Shown in pieces: positions 16,472-24,667 of a DNA stretch of 49,655 bases (the first letter of the stretch is position 1; every line of letters starts with the position of its first letter). Location of the stretch: positions 1 to 49,655 of the forward strand of contig JAKOVD010000180.1 of the NCBI GenBank assembly GCA_029782215.1, read 5' to 3'. Source of the DNA: Chloroflexota bacterium (GTDB lineage: Bacteria; Chloroflexota; Anaerolineae; J102). The position numbers and the translations under genes are program-made. Under the pieces are notes generated by a model. The model was not told the origin of the DNA. It did no database searches and saw nothing but the letters and a program-made list of their open reading frames with translations.

Positions 16472-18610
16472 CTAGTCGCCCCGGTTCCAGAATCCCCGGT
16501 GCTCGATCAGCCACTGCTGGGAGTTGTTGATTTCTTCACCCGGCAGTGGCTTCACGCGCTCATAGCTTCCGTCCGGCAGCATCTGGCGCATCTTGACGTT
16601 GTCGCGTAGCTGGATGCTCAGAAGCTGCCACAGGGCTTCCTTGAGGGTGGGGTCCTCCACTGGGAAGAGCTGTTCGACCCTGCGGTCCAGGTTGCGCGGC
16701 ATCAGGTCAGCGCTGCCGAGGTAGAACTCCTCGTCGCCGCCGTTGCGGAAATAGTAGATGCGGACATGCTCCAAGAAGCGCCCGACGATGGAGGTGACGC
16801 GGATATTGTCGCTGACGCCGGGGACGCCTGGCCGCAGACAGCAGATGCCGCGCACCTGGAGGTCGACCTTCACCCCCGCCTGCGACGCCTCGTAGAGCGC
16901 CCGGATGCAGGCCTTGTCGACGAGCTGATTCATCTTGAAGGCCAGGTAGCCGTTCCCGTGCTGCCGGTGCTGCTCGATCTCGCGATAGATGCGATCCACG
17001 ATGCCCTGCCGCATGGCGCCCGGAGCCACCAGCAGTTTATGGTAATCCGTCTTCAGGGAGTAGCCCGTTAGGGCGTTGAAGAGATCGGACACGTCAGCGC
17101 CGATGGCGGGATCTGCTGTGAAGAAGCCGATATCCGTGTAGACGCGCGCCGTCACCGCGTTGTAGTTGCCCGTGCTCATGTGGACGTAGCGCACGATGCC
17201 GTGGGGCTCCCGGCGCACCACCATCGTCAGCTTGCCGTGGGTCTTGAGCCCCACCAACCCGTAGACGACGTGGACGCCCGCGCGCTCAAGGGCGCGGGCC
17301 CAGACGATGTTATTCTCCTCGTCGAAACGAGCCTTCAGCTCCACCAGCACCGCCACCTGCTTGCCGTTCTCACGCGCCTCCGTGAGCGCCCGCACAACGG
17401 GGGCGTTTTTCCCGACGCGGTACAGGGTCTGCTTGATGGCGAGGACGTTCGGGTCGCGCGCCGCGCTGCGGATGAAGTCGACGACCGGGGTGAAGCTGTC
17501 GTAAGGATGGTACAGGATGAGATCGCGGCGGCGGATGACCGAGAAGATGTCCTCGCCCGTCGTCAACGCCTGCGGCACCGAGGCCACGAACGGCGGGTCT
17601 TTCAGGTCGGGTCGGTCGACCTGCATCAGCTCCATCAGGTCCGCCAGCCCCAGGGGCGCATCGACCGTATAGATCTGGTAGGGCTGCAGCTCCATGTTCT
17701 CGATCAGGAGGTTCCGGATGCGATCGGGCATGGCGACGTCGACTTCCAGCCGCACCGCCTTGCCGAAGTAGCGCAGGCCGACGCCGGTCTCGATGGCGTC
17801 GAGCAGGTCGGCGGCCTCATCCTCTTCGATTTCGATGTCCGCATCGCGGGTCACCCGGAAGGGATAGGCAGCCTTGACCTCCAACCCCGGAAAGAGCAGG
17901 TCCAGGTTGGCTGCGACGACGTCTTCGATCCACACGAAGTTGTTCGCTCGCTCATCGCCCAGCCGCAGACCATCCATTCTGCCGGCGTTGTCCTCATCGG
18001 GAATGCGAATCAGCCGCTTGAAGTTGCCTGGCACCTTCAGGCGCGCAAAGCGCTCGCCGTGCCCCGGGTCGCTGACGACCACGGCCAGGTTGTGACTCAG
18101 GTTGGAAATGTGCGGGAAAGGATGGCCCGGGTCGAAAGCCAGGGGTGTCAGCGCCGGGAACATCTCCTTCGCAAAGTACTCCCGCAGCAGGCTACGCTGC
18201 CGGTCCTGCAGCTCGGCGTAGCGCATGACGCAGATCCCTTCCTGCCCCAGCTTGGGCAGCAGATCGTCGCGCCAGCAGTTGTTCTTCTGCTCCAGCATCG
18301 GCTCCAGCGCCCGACGGATGGCCGCCAATTGCTCGGCGGGCGACATGCCGTCCGGCGGCCGCTCGCTCATGGGTCGGTTCAACAGTTCGCGCAGGCCTGA
18401 CACGCGGATCATGAAGAACTCGTCCAGGTTGTTGCTGAAGATGGCGAGGAACTTCACCCGCTCCAGCAGGGGATGCGATTCATCCAGCGCCTCCTCCAAC
18501 ACGCGCCAGTTGAACTGCAGCCACGTCAGCTCACGGTTGAGATAAAGCGAAGGAGCATCGAGATCGATCGCGTCGGTTGGCCTGCTGGTAGAGCTCTTGG
18601 TCCGGTGCAT
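16472..18610 (-). CDS. ppk1: Polyphosphate kinase 1
   Basis: The 712-residue protein has the four PPK1 domains. The N-domain starts YLNRELTWLQFNWRVLEEA and contains LKFLAIFSNNLDEFFMIRVSG-type sequence. The head domain includes HPFPHISNLSHNLAV. Catalytic domain C1 has LYHPYDSF, IKQTLYRVG, and the autophosphorylated His in VRYVHMSTGNYNAVTAR followed by YTDIGFFT. C2 has GICCLRPGVPGVSDNIRV and the second catalytic His in RFLEHVRIYYF. PPK1 makes inorganic polyphosphate from ATP. The start at 18610 (MHRTKSS) has GAGGG about 9 nt upstream; the longer frame begins with TTG at 18688. A promoter TTGCCA-17-TAGAAT lies at 18698-18726. The gene is divergent from sufR. Confidence 0.96.
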   Translation of the reverse strand: MHRTKSSTSRPTDAIDLDAPSLYLNRELTWLQFNWRVLEEALDESHPLLERVKFLAIFSNNLDEFFMIRVSGLRELLNRPMSERPPDGMSPAEQLAAIRRALEPMLEQKNNCWRDDLLPKLGQEGICVMRYAELQDRQRSLLREYFAKEMFPALTPLAFDPGHPFPHISNLSHNLAVVVSDPGHGERFARLKVPGNFKRLIRIPDEDNAGRMDGLRLGDERANNFVWIEDVVAANLDLLFPGLEVKAAYPFRVTRDADIEIEEDEAADLLDAIETGVGLRYFGKAVRLEVDVAMPDRIRNLLIENMELQPYQIYTVDAPLGLADLMELMQVDRPDLKDPPFVASVPQALTTGEDIFSVIRRRDLILYHPYDSFTPVVDFIRSAARDPNVLAIKQTLYRVGKNAPVVRALTEARENGKQVAVLVELKARFDEENNIVWARALERAGVHVVYGLVGLKTHGKLTMVVRREPHGIVRYVHMSTGNYNAVTARVYTDIGFFTADPAIGADVSDLFNALTGYSLKTDYHKLLVAPGAMRQGIVDRIYREIEQHRQHGNGYLAFKMNQLVDKACIRALYEASQAGVKVDLQVRGICCLRPGVPGVSDNIRVTSIVGRFLEHVRIYYFRNGGDEEFYLGSADLMPRNLDRRVEQLFPVEDPTLKEALWQLLSIQLRDNVKMRQMLPDGSYERVKPLPGEEINNSQQWLIEHRGFWNRGD

Positions 18611-18697
18611 TGAGGGAATCCCTCGAGACGACACGTCAGCGCACGACACCTGTGCGCACGGGCTGGGATTTGCGATTACGTCAAGCAATATCCGGGT

Positions 18698-18726
18698 ATT
18701 CTAGCGAGCAGGCCGCAGTTTGGCAA
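18698..18726 (-). promoter_or_regulatory. ppk1 promoter (-35 TTGCCA, 17 nt, -10 TAGAAT)
   Basis: On the minus strand TTGCCA (18726-18721) and TAGAAT (18703-18698) are 17 nt apart. The predicted start near 18691 would give an 80-nt leader before the ATG at 18610. Confidence 0.6.
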
Positions 18727-18803
18727 GCAGCACAAACGCGGGCGCACTTGGGAAGCAGACCCACTTGACCCAGGCCCATTTTTCCCTATTTTTATAGTGA
18801 GAT

Positions 18804-18835
18804 TTGACAAAACTAACGCACATCAGTAGATTGTC
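18804..18835 (+). promoter_or_regulatory. suf operon promoter with overlapping inverted repeat (candidate SufR operator)
   Basis: A strong promoter is present: -35 TTGACA (18804-18809), 17-nt spacer, -10 TAGATT (18827-18832). It is overlapped by the inverted repeat GACAA (18806-18810) and TTGTC (18831-18835), 20 nt apart centre-spaced, which would put a dimeric repressor across both promoter boxes. The first gene downstream is a SufR-type Fe-S regulator, so autoregulation is a reasonable inference. Confidence 0.6.
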
Positions 18836-18867
18836 CTTCATCGTCTTGCTGACGGGCTCTGAACCCC

Positions 18868-19524
18868 ATGTCTTCCCTCTACCGTAGTTTCGACACCTCA
18901 CCCAGCGGGCAAATCGTCCGCCTGCTGCAGCGTCACGGCGCCATGGGCGTCAAAGACCTGCGCCGCGAGCTGGGTGGTCTCAGCGACACCGCCGTGCGCC
19001 AGCAGTTGACGCAGATGATGGCCGAGGGCATTGTCGTCATCGCGCAGGCCGAGCGCAGCGGCGTGGGGCGTCCATCGTTTCGCTATGAGTTGAGTGACAA
19101 GGCGCGCAGCCTTTTTGCCTGCTACTGTGAGGACCTGGCCCTTAACCTCTACAACGAGCTTCTGGCCGAACAGGGCGCTGACACCGTTACACGTCTGTTG
19201 GGCCGCGTGGGCGCCAGGCTGGCCCTGCAGTACGGCCAGCAGATCAAGGGGCAGGCCCTGCAGGACCGCGTGCGTTCGTTCGCCCACGTCCTCGACGACA
19301 AGGGCATTCTCTCCGACGTGCAGCATGATGCCAACGTCATTACGCTGCACGAGTACAACTGCCCCTACCATGAGCTGGCAGCGGTGCACCGCGAGATCTG
19401 CACCATGGAAGAGACCATGATGTCCCAGGTGCTCGATGCCAGCGTCGAGCTCACCCAGTGCATGATGGACGGGCACACCGGCTGCGCTTTCACCGTCCGT
19501 CCCAAAGAGACCAGCAAATCCTAG
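18868..19524 (+). CDS. sufR: SufR-type iron-sulfur-sensing transcriptional regulator
   Basis: The 218-residue protein has an N-terminal winged helix-turn-helix (residues about 10-75: SGQIVRLLQRHGAMGVKDLR, LSDTAVRQQLTQMMAEGIVV, GRPSFRYELSD). A helical middle and a C-terminal cysteine cluster follow: C165, C178, C198 and C206 (YNCPYHE, HREICTME, TQCMMDG, TGCAF). In cyanobacterial SufR, three cysteines at almost the same positions hold a [4Fe-4S] cluster, and the holo form represses suf genes. The gene is first in the suf operon, directly after a strong promoter with an overlapping inverted repeat (18804-18835), which supports autoregulation by Fe-S status. The start MSSLYRSFDTSP at 18868 fits; the Shine-Dalgarno sequence is weak. 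Confidence 0.9.
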   Translation: MSSLYRSFDTSPSGQIVRLLQRHGAMGVKDLRRELGGLSDTAVRQQLTQMMAEGIVVIAQAERSGVGRPSFRYELSDKARSLFACYCEDLALNLYNELLAEQGADTVTRLLGRVGARLALQYGQQIKGQALQDRVRSFAHVLDDKGILSDVQHDANVITLHEYNCPYHELAAVHREICTMEETMMSQVLDASVELTQCMMDGHTGCAFTVRPKETSKS

Positions 19525-19599
19525 CGCGTCTGGCGGGCCCTTGGGGCGTCGCACGACCGCAGTTCACGAATTCGCCAATCCCTTACCAGGAGTTTCCAC

Positions 19600-20418
19600 A
19601 TGACCGCAGTCCTCGAAATCAAAGACCTCCATGCCAATGTTGGCGACGCCGAGATCCTGAAGGGCGTCACACTGACCATTCGCCAGGGCGAAGTGCACGC
19701 CTTGATGGGCCCCAATGGGTCGGGTAAGAGCACGATGGCCTACGCCATAGCCGGGCATCCCCACTACACCATCACGTCCGGTGACATCCTTTTCAACGGC
19801 GAGAGCATCCTGGACAAGGAGCCTGACGAGCGCGCCAAGCTTGGCGTGTTCCTGGCCTTCCAGTATCCCGTTGCCATTCCCGGTGTAAGCTTCGCCAACT
19901 TCCTGCGCGCATCCGTCAGCAACGTGCGCGGCTATAAGGATCGCGCCCGCATCGAGGCCGAGAAGTCGACCGTCAAGAAGGAGATCGGCTCCGAGCTCAT
20001 GCCTATGCGCGAGTTCCGCAAGGAGCTGGTGACAAAGATGGACCGCTTCAACGTGGACCGCGCCTTTGCCCAGCGCTATCTCAACGATGGCTTCAGCGGC
20101 GGTGAGAAGAAGCGAGGCGAGGTCCTGCAAATGGCCATGCTTGAGCCCAAGATCGCCATCCTGGATGAGAGCGATTCCGGCCTCGATATCGACGCCCTGC
20201 GTGTGGTCGCCGACGGCATCAACAAGCTCGTGGCAGATGGCATGGGCGCCCTCCTGATCACGCACTACCAGCGCATCCTCAACTACGTCAAGCCTGACAA
20301 GGTCAGCATCTTCTACAAGGGCCGCGTCTACATGACCGGCGGATCGGAAGTGGCGCACATGCTGGAAGAGCGCGGCTACCAGTGGGTGGAAGACGAACTC
20401 GCCAAAGTGCCCGCCTAA
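19600..20418 (+). CDS. sufC: Fe-S cluster assembly ATPase SufC
   Basis: The 272-residue ABC ATPase has Walker A GPNGSGKST (residues 37-45), the SufC-typical HPHYTITSGDILFNGE, a Q-loop in FLAFQYPVAIPGV, the signature NDGFSGGEKKRGE, Walker B IAILDESDSGLDID, and the switch His in LLITHYQRIL. The sequence LDESDSGLDIDAL is characteristic of SufC rather than of transporters. SufC powers the SufBC2D scaffold, where clusters are built. A well-placed AGGAG precedes the ATG, and the gene follows sufR by 75 nt. Length is slightly above the usual 250 residues because of a longer SNVRGYKDRARIEAEKSTV segment in the helical region, a variation also seen in other phyla. Confidence 0.98.
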   Translation: MTAVLEIKDLHANVGDAEILKGVTLTIRQGEVHALMGPNGSGKSTMAYAIAGHPHYTITSGDILFNGESILDKEPDERAKLGVFLAFQYPVAIPGVSFANFLRASVSNVRGYKDRARIEAEKSTVKKEIGSELMPMREFRKELVTKMDRFNVDRAFAQRYLNDGFSGGEKKRGEVLQMAMLEPKIAILDESDSGLDIDALRVVADGINKLVADGMGALLITHYQRILNYVKPDKVSIFYKGRVYMTGGSEVAHMLEERGYQWVEDELAKVPA

Positions 20419-20458
20419 ACCGGCACTGACTTGTCTCACCAAGGAGAATTCTGAATCC

Positions 20459-21874
20459 ATGGCTACCGAACAGGATCGCCAGGCGCTCAGCGGCGTCAAA
20501 GATGACTACAAATACGGCTGGTCGATGCCCGAGTCGTACAGCTTCAAGTCGCAGCGAGGCATCAGCCACGAAGTCATCGACCAGATTTCCAGCATGAAGA
20601 ACGAGCCGGACTGGATGCGGGAGTTCCGCCACAAGTCGCTCGATATCTTTCTGTCCAAGCCCATGCCCAACTGGGGCGCGGACCTGAGCGAGATCGACTT
20701 CGACAGCATCTACTACTACATTAAGCCCTCGGAAAAGCAGGGCCGCAACTGGGATGACGTTCCCAGCGAGATCAAGGAGACCTTCGACCGCCTGGGCATT
20801 CCCGAGGCCGAGCGCAAGTTCCTGGCCGGTGTCGGCGCCCAGTACGAATCCGAGGTCATCTACCACTCGCTGAAGGAAGAGTGGACCAAGCAGGGTGTGC
20901 TCTTCCTGGATACCGACACCGCCCTGCGCGAGCATCCCGAGCTCTTCCGCAAGTACTTCGCCACGATCATCCCCCCCACCGACAACAAGTTCGCGGCCCT
21001 CAACAGCGCCGTGTGGTCGGGCGGCTCCTTCATCTACATGCCGCCGGGCGTCCACATCGACATCCCGCTGCAGGCCTATTTCCGCATCAACGCCGAGAAC
21101 ATGGGCCAGTTTGAGCGCACACTCATCATCGTGGACGAAGGCGCCAGCGTGCACTATGTCGAGGGCTGCACCGCCCCGACCTATTCGAGTGACAGCCTGC
21201 ACAGCGCCGTCGTCGAGATCATCGTGCACAAGGGCGCTCGCTGCCGTTACACGACCATTCAGAACTGGTCCAATAACGTCTACAACCTCGTCACCAAGCG
21301 AGCTGTGGCCTATGAGAACGCCACCATGGAGTGGATCGACGGCAATCTCGGCTCCAAGGTGACGATGAAGTACCCGGCCGTGTACATGCTGGGCGAGCGC
21401 GCCCACGGCGAGGTCCTCTCCATCGCCTTCGCCGGCCACAATCAGCACCAGGATGCGGGCGGCAAGGTCGTCCACGGGGCGCCGAACACCTCCTCGAAGA
21501 TCATCTCCAAGTCGATCAGCAAGGACGGCGGTCGCGCCAGCTACCGTGGTCTGCTCAAGGTGTCCAAGGGCGCCAAGAACTCCAAGTCCACCGTGGTCTG
21601 CGATGCCCTAATCCTGGATGAGCACTCCCGCTCCGACACCTATCCCTACATCGAGATCGATGAGGACGCCGTCGAAGTCGGCCACGAAGCTTCGGTCAGC
21701 AAGATCGGCGAAGAACAGCTCTTCTACCTCATGAGCCGCGGCATCAGCGAAGAAGAAGCCGCCAGCATGATCGTGGGCGGTTTCATCGAGCCCCTGGTCA
21801 AGGAGCTCCCTATGGAGTACGCCGTCGAGATGAACCGCCTCATCCAACTGCAAATGGAAGGAAGCATTGGGTAG
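20459..21874 (+). CDS. sufB: Fe-S cluster assembly scaffold protein SufB
   Basis: The 471-residue protein is the expected length for SufB. It shows YKYGWSMPESYSFKSQRGIS, PEAERKFLAGVGAQYESEVIYH, PPTDNKFAALNSAVWSGGSFIYMPPGVHIDIPLQAYFRINAENMGQFERTLIIVDEGASVHYVEGCTAP in successive blocks, then the beta-helix core. The conserved Cys region SKGAKNSKSTVVCDALILDEHSRSDTYP and the C-terminal RGISEEEAASMIVGGFIEP are present. SufB receives sulfur from SufS/SufU and, with SufC and SufD, assembles the cluster. AAGGAG lies 13 nt upstream of the ATG. The TAG stop is inside a 7-nt-period array (21870-21904) that fills the gap to sufD. Confidence 0.98.
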   Translation: MATEQDRQALSGVKDDYKYGWSMPESYSFKSQRGISHEVIDQISSMKNEPDWMREFRHKSLDIFLSKPMPNWGADLSEIDFDSIYYYIKPSEKQGRNWDDVPSEIKETFDRLGIPEAERKFLAGVGAQYESEVIYHSLKEEWTKQGVLFLDTDTALREHPELFRKYFATIIPPTDNKFAALNSAVWSGGSFIYMPPGVHIDIPLQAYFRINAENMGQFERTLIIVDEGASVHYVEGCTAPTYSSDSLHSAVVEIIVHKGARCRYTTIQNWSNNVYNLVTKRAVAYENATMEWIDGNLGSKVTMKYPAVYMLGERAHGEVLSIAFAGHNQHQDAGGKVVHGAPNTSSKIISKSISKDGGRASYRGLLKVSKGAKNSKSTVVCDALILDEHSRSDTYPYIEIDEDAVEVGHEASVSKIGEEQLFYLMSRGISEEEAASMIVGGFIEPLVKELPMEYAVEMNRLIQLQMEGSIG

Positions 21875-21904
21875 CAGGTAGCCGGTGGCAGGTGGCAGGT
21901 AGCC
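21870..21904 (+). repeat. Heptamer-period array at the sufB stop codon (GGTAGCA type)
   Basis: Five 7-nt units: GGTAGCA, GGTAGCC, GGTGGCA, GGTGGCA, GGTAGCC. The sufB TAG stop (21872-21874) lies in the first unit. The reverse complement of this unit recurs in the array at 25937-25971, so the two belong to one family in opposite orientation. Confidence 0.7.
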
Positions 21905-21925
21905 ATTCTTCCCCGCTTGATACGT

Positions 21926-21995
21926 GCTCCCTGCTCCCTGCTCCTTGCCCCTTGCGACCTGCCACTTGACACTTGACATGTGACATATGACACTC
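21926..21995 (+). repeat. Ten-unit heptamer-period array running into the sufD start codon
   Basis: Ten consecutive 7-nt units all begin with G: GCTCCCT twice, GCTCCTT, GCCCCTT, GCGACCT, GCCACTT, GACACTT, GACATGT, GACATAT, GACACTC. Neighbouring units differ by one to three bases, so the sequence drifts while the period stays fixed. The sufD ATG (21987-21989) is formed by the ninth and tenth units. Confidence 0.75.
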
Positions 21996-23312
21996 ACCAC
22001 CTCCCTTGCCCCTGATTCGCTCTCGCTGGCCTCGGTACAGAGCATCAGCGAAAGCTTCCATGAGCCGGAATGGCTGCGCCAGGCGCGCCTCGCCGCCTGG
22101 CAGACCTTTGAGGCCGCGCCCTGGCCCAACTACAGCGAGGAAACCTGGCGCCGCACGCGCCTGACCGGCTTCAAGGTGGAAAACTACCGCCTGTCCACCG
22201 CCGCCCTGCCTCAGGTCGTGTCCCGTGACGAGCTCGGCCGCCGCATGGCCGGCGAGCTGAAGAAGATCGACAGCGCCGGCGCCCTTGTCTTTAGAGACAG
22301 CAGCCTGGTCTATGCCGACCTGGACGAGGGCCTGGCCGCCAAGGGTGTTATCCTCACCGACCTGCGCACCGCCCTTGCCGAGCACGAGGAGCTGGTCCGC
22401 GCCTACCTGGGCGCCCAGGTGCTGGCCAGCGACAACAAGTTCGCCGCCCTGCACTACGCCCTGTGGCAGAACGGCACATTCCTCTATGTGCCGCGCAACA
22501 TTAGTGTCGAAAAGCCCTTCCAGGTGCTCCTGCAGTTCAGCGCTGGCGGCACGGCCGCCTTCCACCACAGCCTGATCATTGGCGATGAGAACAGCGAGCT
22601 GACCATCGCCGAGGACTATAACGGCGCACGCGGCGGCATGGTCGACACCGCCGTCGAGCTCTACCCGTTGGCCTCTTCAAGGCTGCACTACCTCCACCTC
22701 CAGAACCTGGACACCTCAACCTGGAACTTCTCCACGATGCGCTCCAGCGCCCAGCGCGATGCGCTCTACCGGCACCTGCAGGCCTCCTGGGGCAGCCGGT
22801 TGAGCAAGGTCTGGATCGATCTCAACATGGAAGAGCCCGGCAGCCATGGTGAGCTCCTGGGCCTGTACTTCCCGCAGGGTCGCCAGCATATCGACCACCA
22901 CACCAACCAGGTCCACAAGCGTCCGCACGGCACCAGCGATCTCCTGTTCAAGGGCGCTCTCGATGAAGGCAGCCGCTCCGTATACCAGGGCATCATCCAC
23001 GTGCTGCCCGGCGCCCAGAAGACCAATGCCTACCAGAAGAATGACAACTTGATCCTGGATGAGCGAGCCCGGGCCGATTCGATCCCCGGCCTTGAGATCG
23101 AGGCTGACGACGTCCGCTGCACCCACGGCGCCACCAGCGCCAAGGTTCAGGACGAGTACGTCTTCTACCTGATGGCGCGCGGCCTGACCCGCAAGACGGC
23201 CAAGCGCATGATCGTCCAGGGCTTCTTCGAAGAGGTTCTGAACCGCGTGCCGGTGCCCGGCGTGCGGGCCAAGCTTGAAACCGAGATCGCCCGCCGCGTC
23301 GGCCTTGAATGA
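21987..23312 (+). CDS. sufD: Fe-S cluster assembly protein SufD
   Basis: The 441-residue protein is a SufD: an N-terminal helical part (HEPEWLRQARLAAWQTFEAAPWPNYSEETWRRT), then the right-handed beta-helix core with SDNKFAALHYALWQNGTFLYVPRN, LYFPQGRQHIDHHTNQVHKRPHG, TSDLLFKGALDEGSRSVYQGI and the end block LEIEADDVRCTHGATSAKVQDE followed by RGLTRKTAKRMIVQGFFEEVL. SufD pairs with SufB on the SufC dimer. It retains the conserved His and Cys of the SufD interface (CTHGAT). The ATG lies inside the ten-unit heptamer array at 21926-21995 with no Shine-Dalgarno sequence. Translation presumably relies on reinitiation after sufB or on SD-independent starts. Confidence 0.97.
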   Translation: MTLTTSLAPDSLSLASVQSISESFHEPEWLRQARLAAWQTFEAAPWPNYSEETWRRTRLTGFKVENYRLSTAALPQVVSRDELGRRMAGELKKIDSAGALVFRDSSLVYADLDEGLAAKGVILTDLRTALAEHEELVRAYLGAQVLASDNKFAALHYALWQNGTFLYVPRNISVEKPFQVLLQFSAGGTAAFHHSLIIGDENSELTIAEDYNGARGGMVDTAVELYPLASSRLHYLHLQNLDTSTWNFSTMRSSAQRDALYRHLQASWGSRLSKVWIDLNMEEPGSHGELLGLYFPQGRQHIDHHTNQVHKRPHGTSDLLFKGALDEGSRSVYQGIIHVLPGAQKTNAYQKNDNLILDERARADSIPGLEIEADDVRCTHGATSAKVQDEYVFYLMARGLTRKTAKRMIVQGFFEEVLNRVPVPGVRAKLETEIARRVGLE

Positions 23313-23354
23313 CGTTGAACGTTAAACGTTCAACGTTCAACACTTAACGTTTGC
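23313..23354 (+). repeat. Heptamer-period array between sufD and sufS (CGTTSAA type)
   Basis: Six 7-nt units: CGTTGAA, CGTTAAA, CGTTCAA, CGTTCAA, CACTTAA, CGTTTGC. CGTTGAA and CGTTCAA are reverse complements of each other after rotation, so the array also builds AACGTT-centred palindromes. It begins one base after the sufD stop and ends just before the sufS promoter. Confidence 0.75.
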
Positions 23355-23357
23355 GTG

Positions 23358-23366
23358 TGATACGAT
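23358..23366 (+). promoter_or_regulatory. Extended -10 promoter in front of sufS (TGATACGAT)
   Basis: TGATACGAT fits TGnTAnnnT. It ends 7 nt before the ATG at 23374 and overlaps the alternative ATG at 23365, so a transcript from here would be leaderless and start at 23374. It would give an internal promoter for sufS-U-Rieske-sufT. Confidence 0.55.
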
Positions 23367-23373
23367 GGCCGTC

Positions 23374-24624
23374 ATGACTCTTGCCCGCACACCCAGCGTC
23401 GCACCCACCGTCGCCGCTATCCGGGAGGATTTTCCGATCCTGCAGCGGCAGGTTCACGGTCGTCCCCTCATCTACCTGGACAACACAGCCTCGACACAGA
23501 AACCGGTCCAGGTCCTGGACGCCATGGACCGGTACTACCGCGAGCTGCACGCCAACGTCCACCGCGGTGTGCACACGCTGAGCGAGGAGGCGACGGCGGC
23601 CTACGAGAATGCCCGCCTGCGCATCGCCCGCTTCATCAACGCCCCTTCGCCTAAAGAAGTCATCCTCACACGCAACACCACGGAAAGCCTTAACCTGGTG
23701 GCCTACACTTGGGGGCGCGCCAATCTCCATCCCGGCGATGAAGTGCTCATCACCGAGATGGAGCACCACTCCAACATCGTGCCCTGGCAGATCATCTGCG
23801 AGATGACGGGGGCCACGCTGCGCTATGTCCCCATCACCCCTGGCGGCGACCTGGACATGGAGGCGTTGGAGGGACTGCTCACGGAACGGACCAGGGTCTT
23901 CGCCTTCACCGCCATGTCGAACGTCCTCGGCACCATCAACCCGGTGTCGGACCTGGTGAAGCGCGCCCACGCGGTCGGCGCCATTGCCGTGGTGGATGGC
24001 GCCCAGGCCGTGCCCACGATGGCGACCGATGTCCAGGCGCTCAATGCGGACTTCCTCGCCTTCTCTGGTCACAAGATGCTCGGCCCCACCGGCATCGGCG
24101 TTGTCTACGGGCGGCGCCGGCTCCTGGAGGCCATGCCCCCCTTCCTGGGCGGCGGTGACATGATCCGCGAGGTCAAGATGAGCGGCAGTCGTTGGAACGA
24201 GCTGCCGTACAAGTTCGAGGCCGGCACCCCCGCCATCGCCGAGACCATCGGCCTGGGCGCCGCCGTCGACTACCTGACCACCCTGGGCATGGATTGGGTG
24301 CTCGAGCACGAGCGCGAGCTGACCACGTATGCCTGGGGCCGCCTGCAGGAGGTCGAGGGGCTGCGCATCCTCGGTCCCGGACCCAGCGAGCGCGGCGGCC
24401 TCCTTGCCTTCGTCCTCGGCGATGTCCATCCCCATGATGTCGCTGCCATCCTTGACCAGGACGGCATCGCCGTGCGCGCCGGGCACCACTGCGCCCAACC
24501 CATTCACGACCATTACGGCATCACAGCCACGACCCGCGCCAGCTTCTACGTCTACAACACCGAGGAAGAAGTCGACCGCCTCGTCCTCGCCCTCTACAAA
24601 GCCAAAGCCCTCTTCGACCTGTAA
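23374..24624 (+). CDS. sufS: Cysteine desulfurase SufS
   Basis: The 416-residue class II cysteine desulfurase begins MTLARTPSVAPTVAAIREDFP. Blocks in order are LIYLDNTASTQKPVQVLDAM, HANVHRGVHTLSEEAT, EVILTRNTTESLNLVAY, HHSNIVPWQ, VDGAQAVPTMATDVQ, the PLP lysine in LAFSGHKMLGPTGIGVVYGR, FEAGTPAIAETIGLGAAVDYL and the active-site Cys in RAGHHCAQPIHDHYGI. SufS takes sulfur from cysteine and passes the persulfide to SufU. The start at 23374 is preferred to 23365 because the extended -10 at 23358-23366 overlaps the first ATG. It is the fourth gene of the suf operon and is flanked on both sides by CGTTCAA-type heptamer arrays. Confidence 0.97.
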   Translation: MTLARTPSVAPTVAAIREDFPILQRQVHGRPLIYLDNTASTQKPVQVLDAMDRYYRELHANVHRGVHTLSEEATAAYENARLRIARFINAPSPKEVILTRNTTESLNLVAYTWGRANLHPGDEVLITEMEHHSNIVPWQIICEMTGATLRYVPITPGGDLDMEALEGLLTERTRVFAFTAMSNVLGTINPVSDLVKRAHAVGAIAVVDGAQAVPTMATDVQALNADFLAFSGHKMLGPTGIGVVYGRRRLLEAMPPFLGGGDMIREVKMSGSRWNELPYKFEAGTPAIAETIGLGAAVDYLTTLGMDWVLEHERELTTYAWGRLQEVEGLRILGPGPSERGGLLAFVLGDVHPHDVAAILDQDGIAVRAGHHCAQPIHDHYGITATTRASFYVYNTEEEVDRLVLALYKAKALFDL

Positions 24625-24626
24625 GA

Positions 24627-24654
24627 CGTTCAACGTTGAACGTTAAACGTTCAA
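24627..24654 (+). repeat. Heptamer-period array between sufS and sufU (CGTTSAA type)
   Basis: Four 7-nt units: CGTTCAA, CGTTGAA, CGTTAAA, CGTTCAA, followed by a partial CGC. It begins two bases after the sufS stop codon. Confidence 0.75.
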
Positions 24655-24667
24655 CGCATTTCCGCCC

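Noticed and set aside
17180..18400. A 406-residue plus-strand open frame
   Set aside because: It lies opposite ppk1, whose motifs are complete. It is a GC-driven antisense shadow with low-complexity composition.
20303..21475. A 390-residue minus-strand open frame
   Set aside because: It is antisense to sufC and sufB, which are fully recognisable, and has no recognisable motif.
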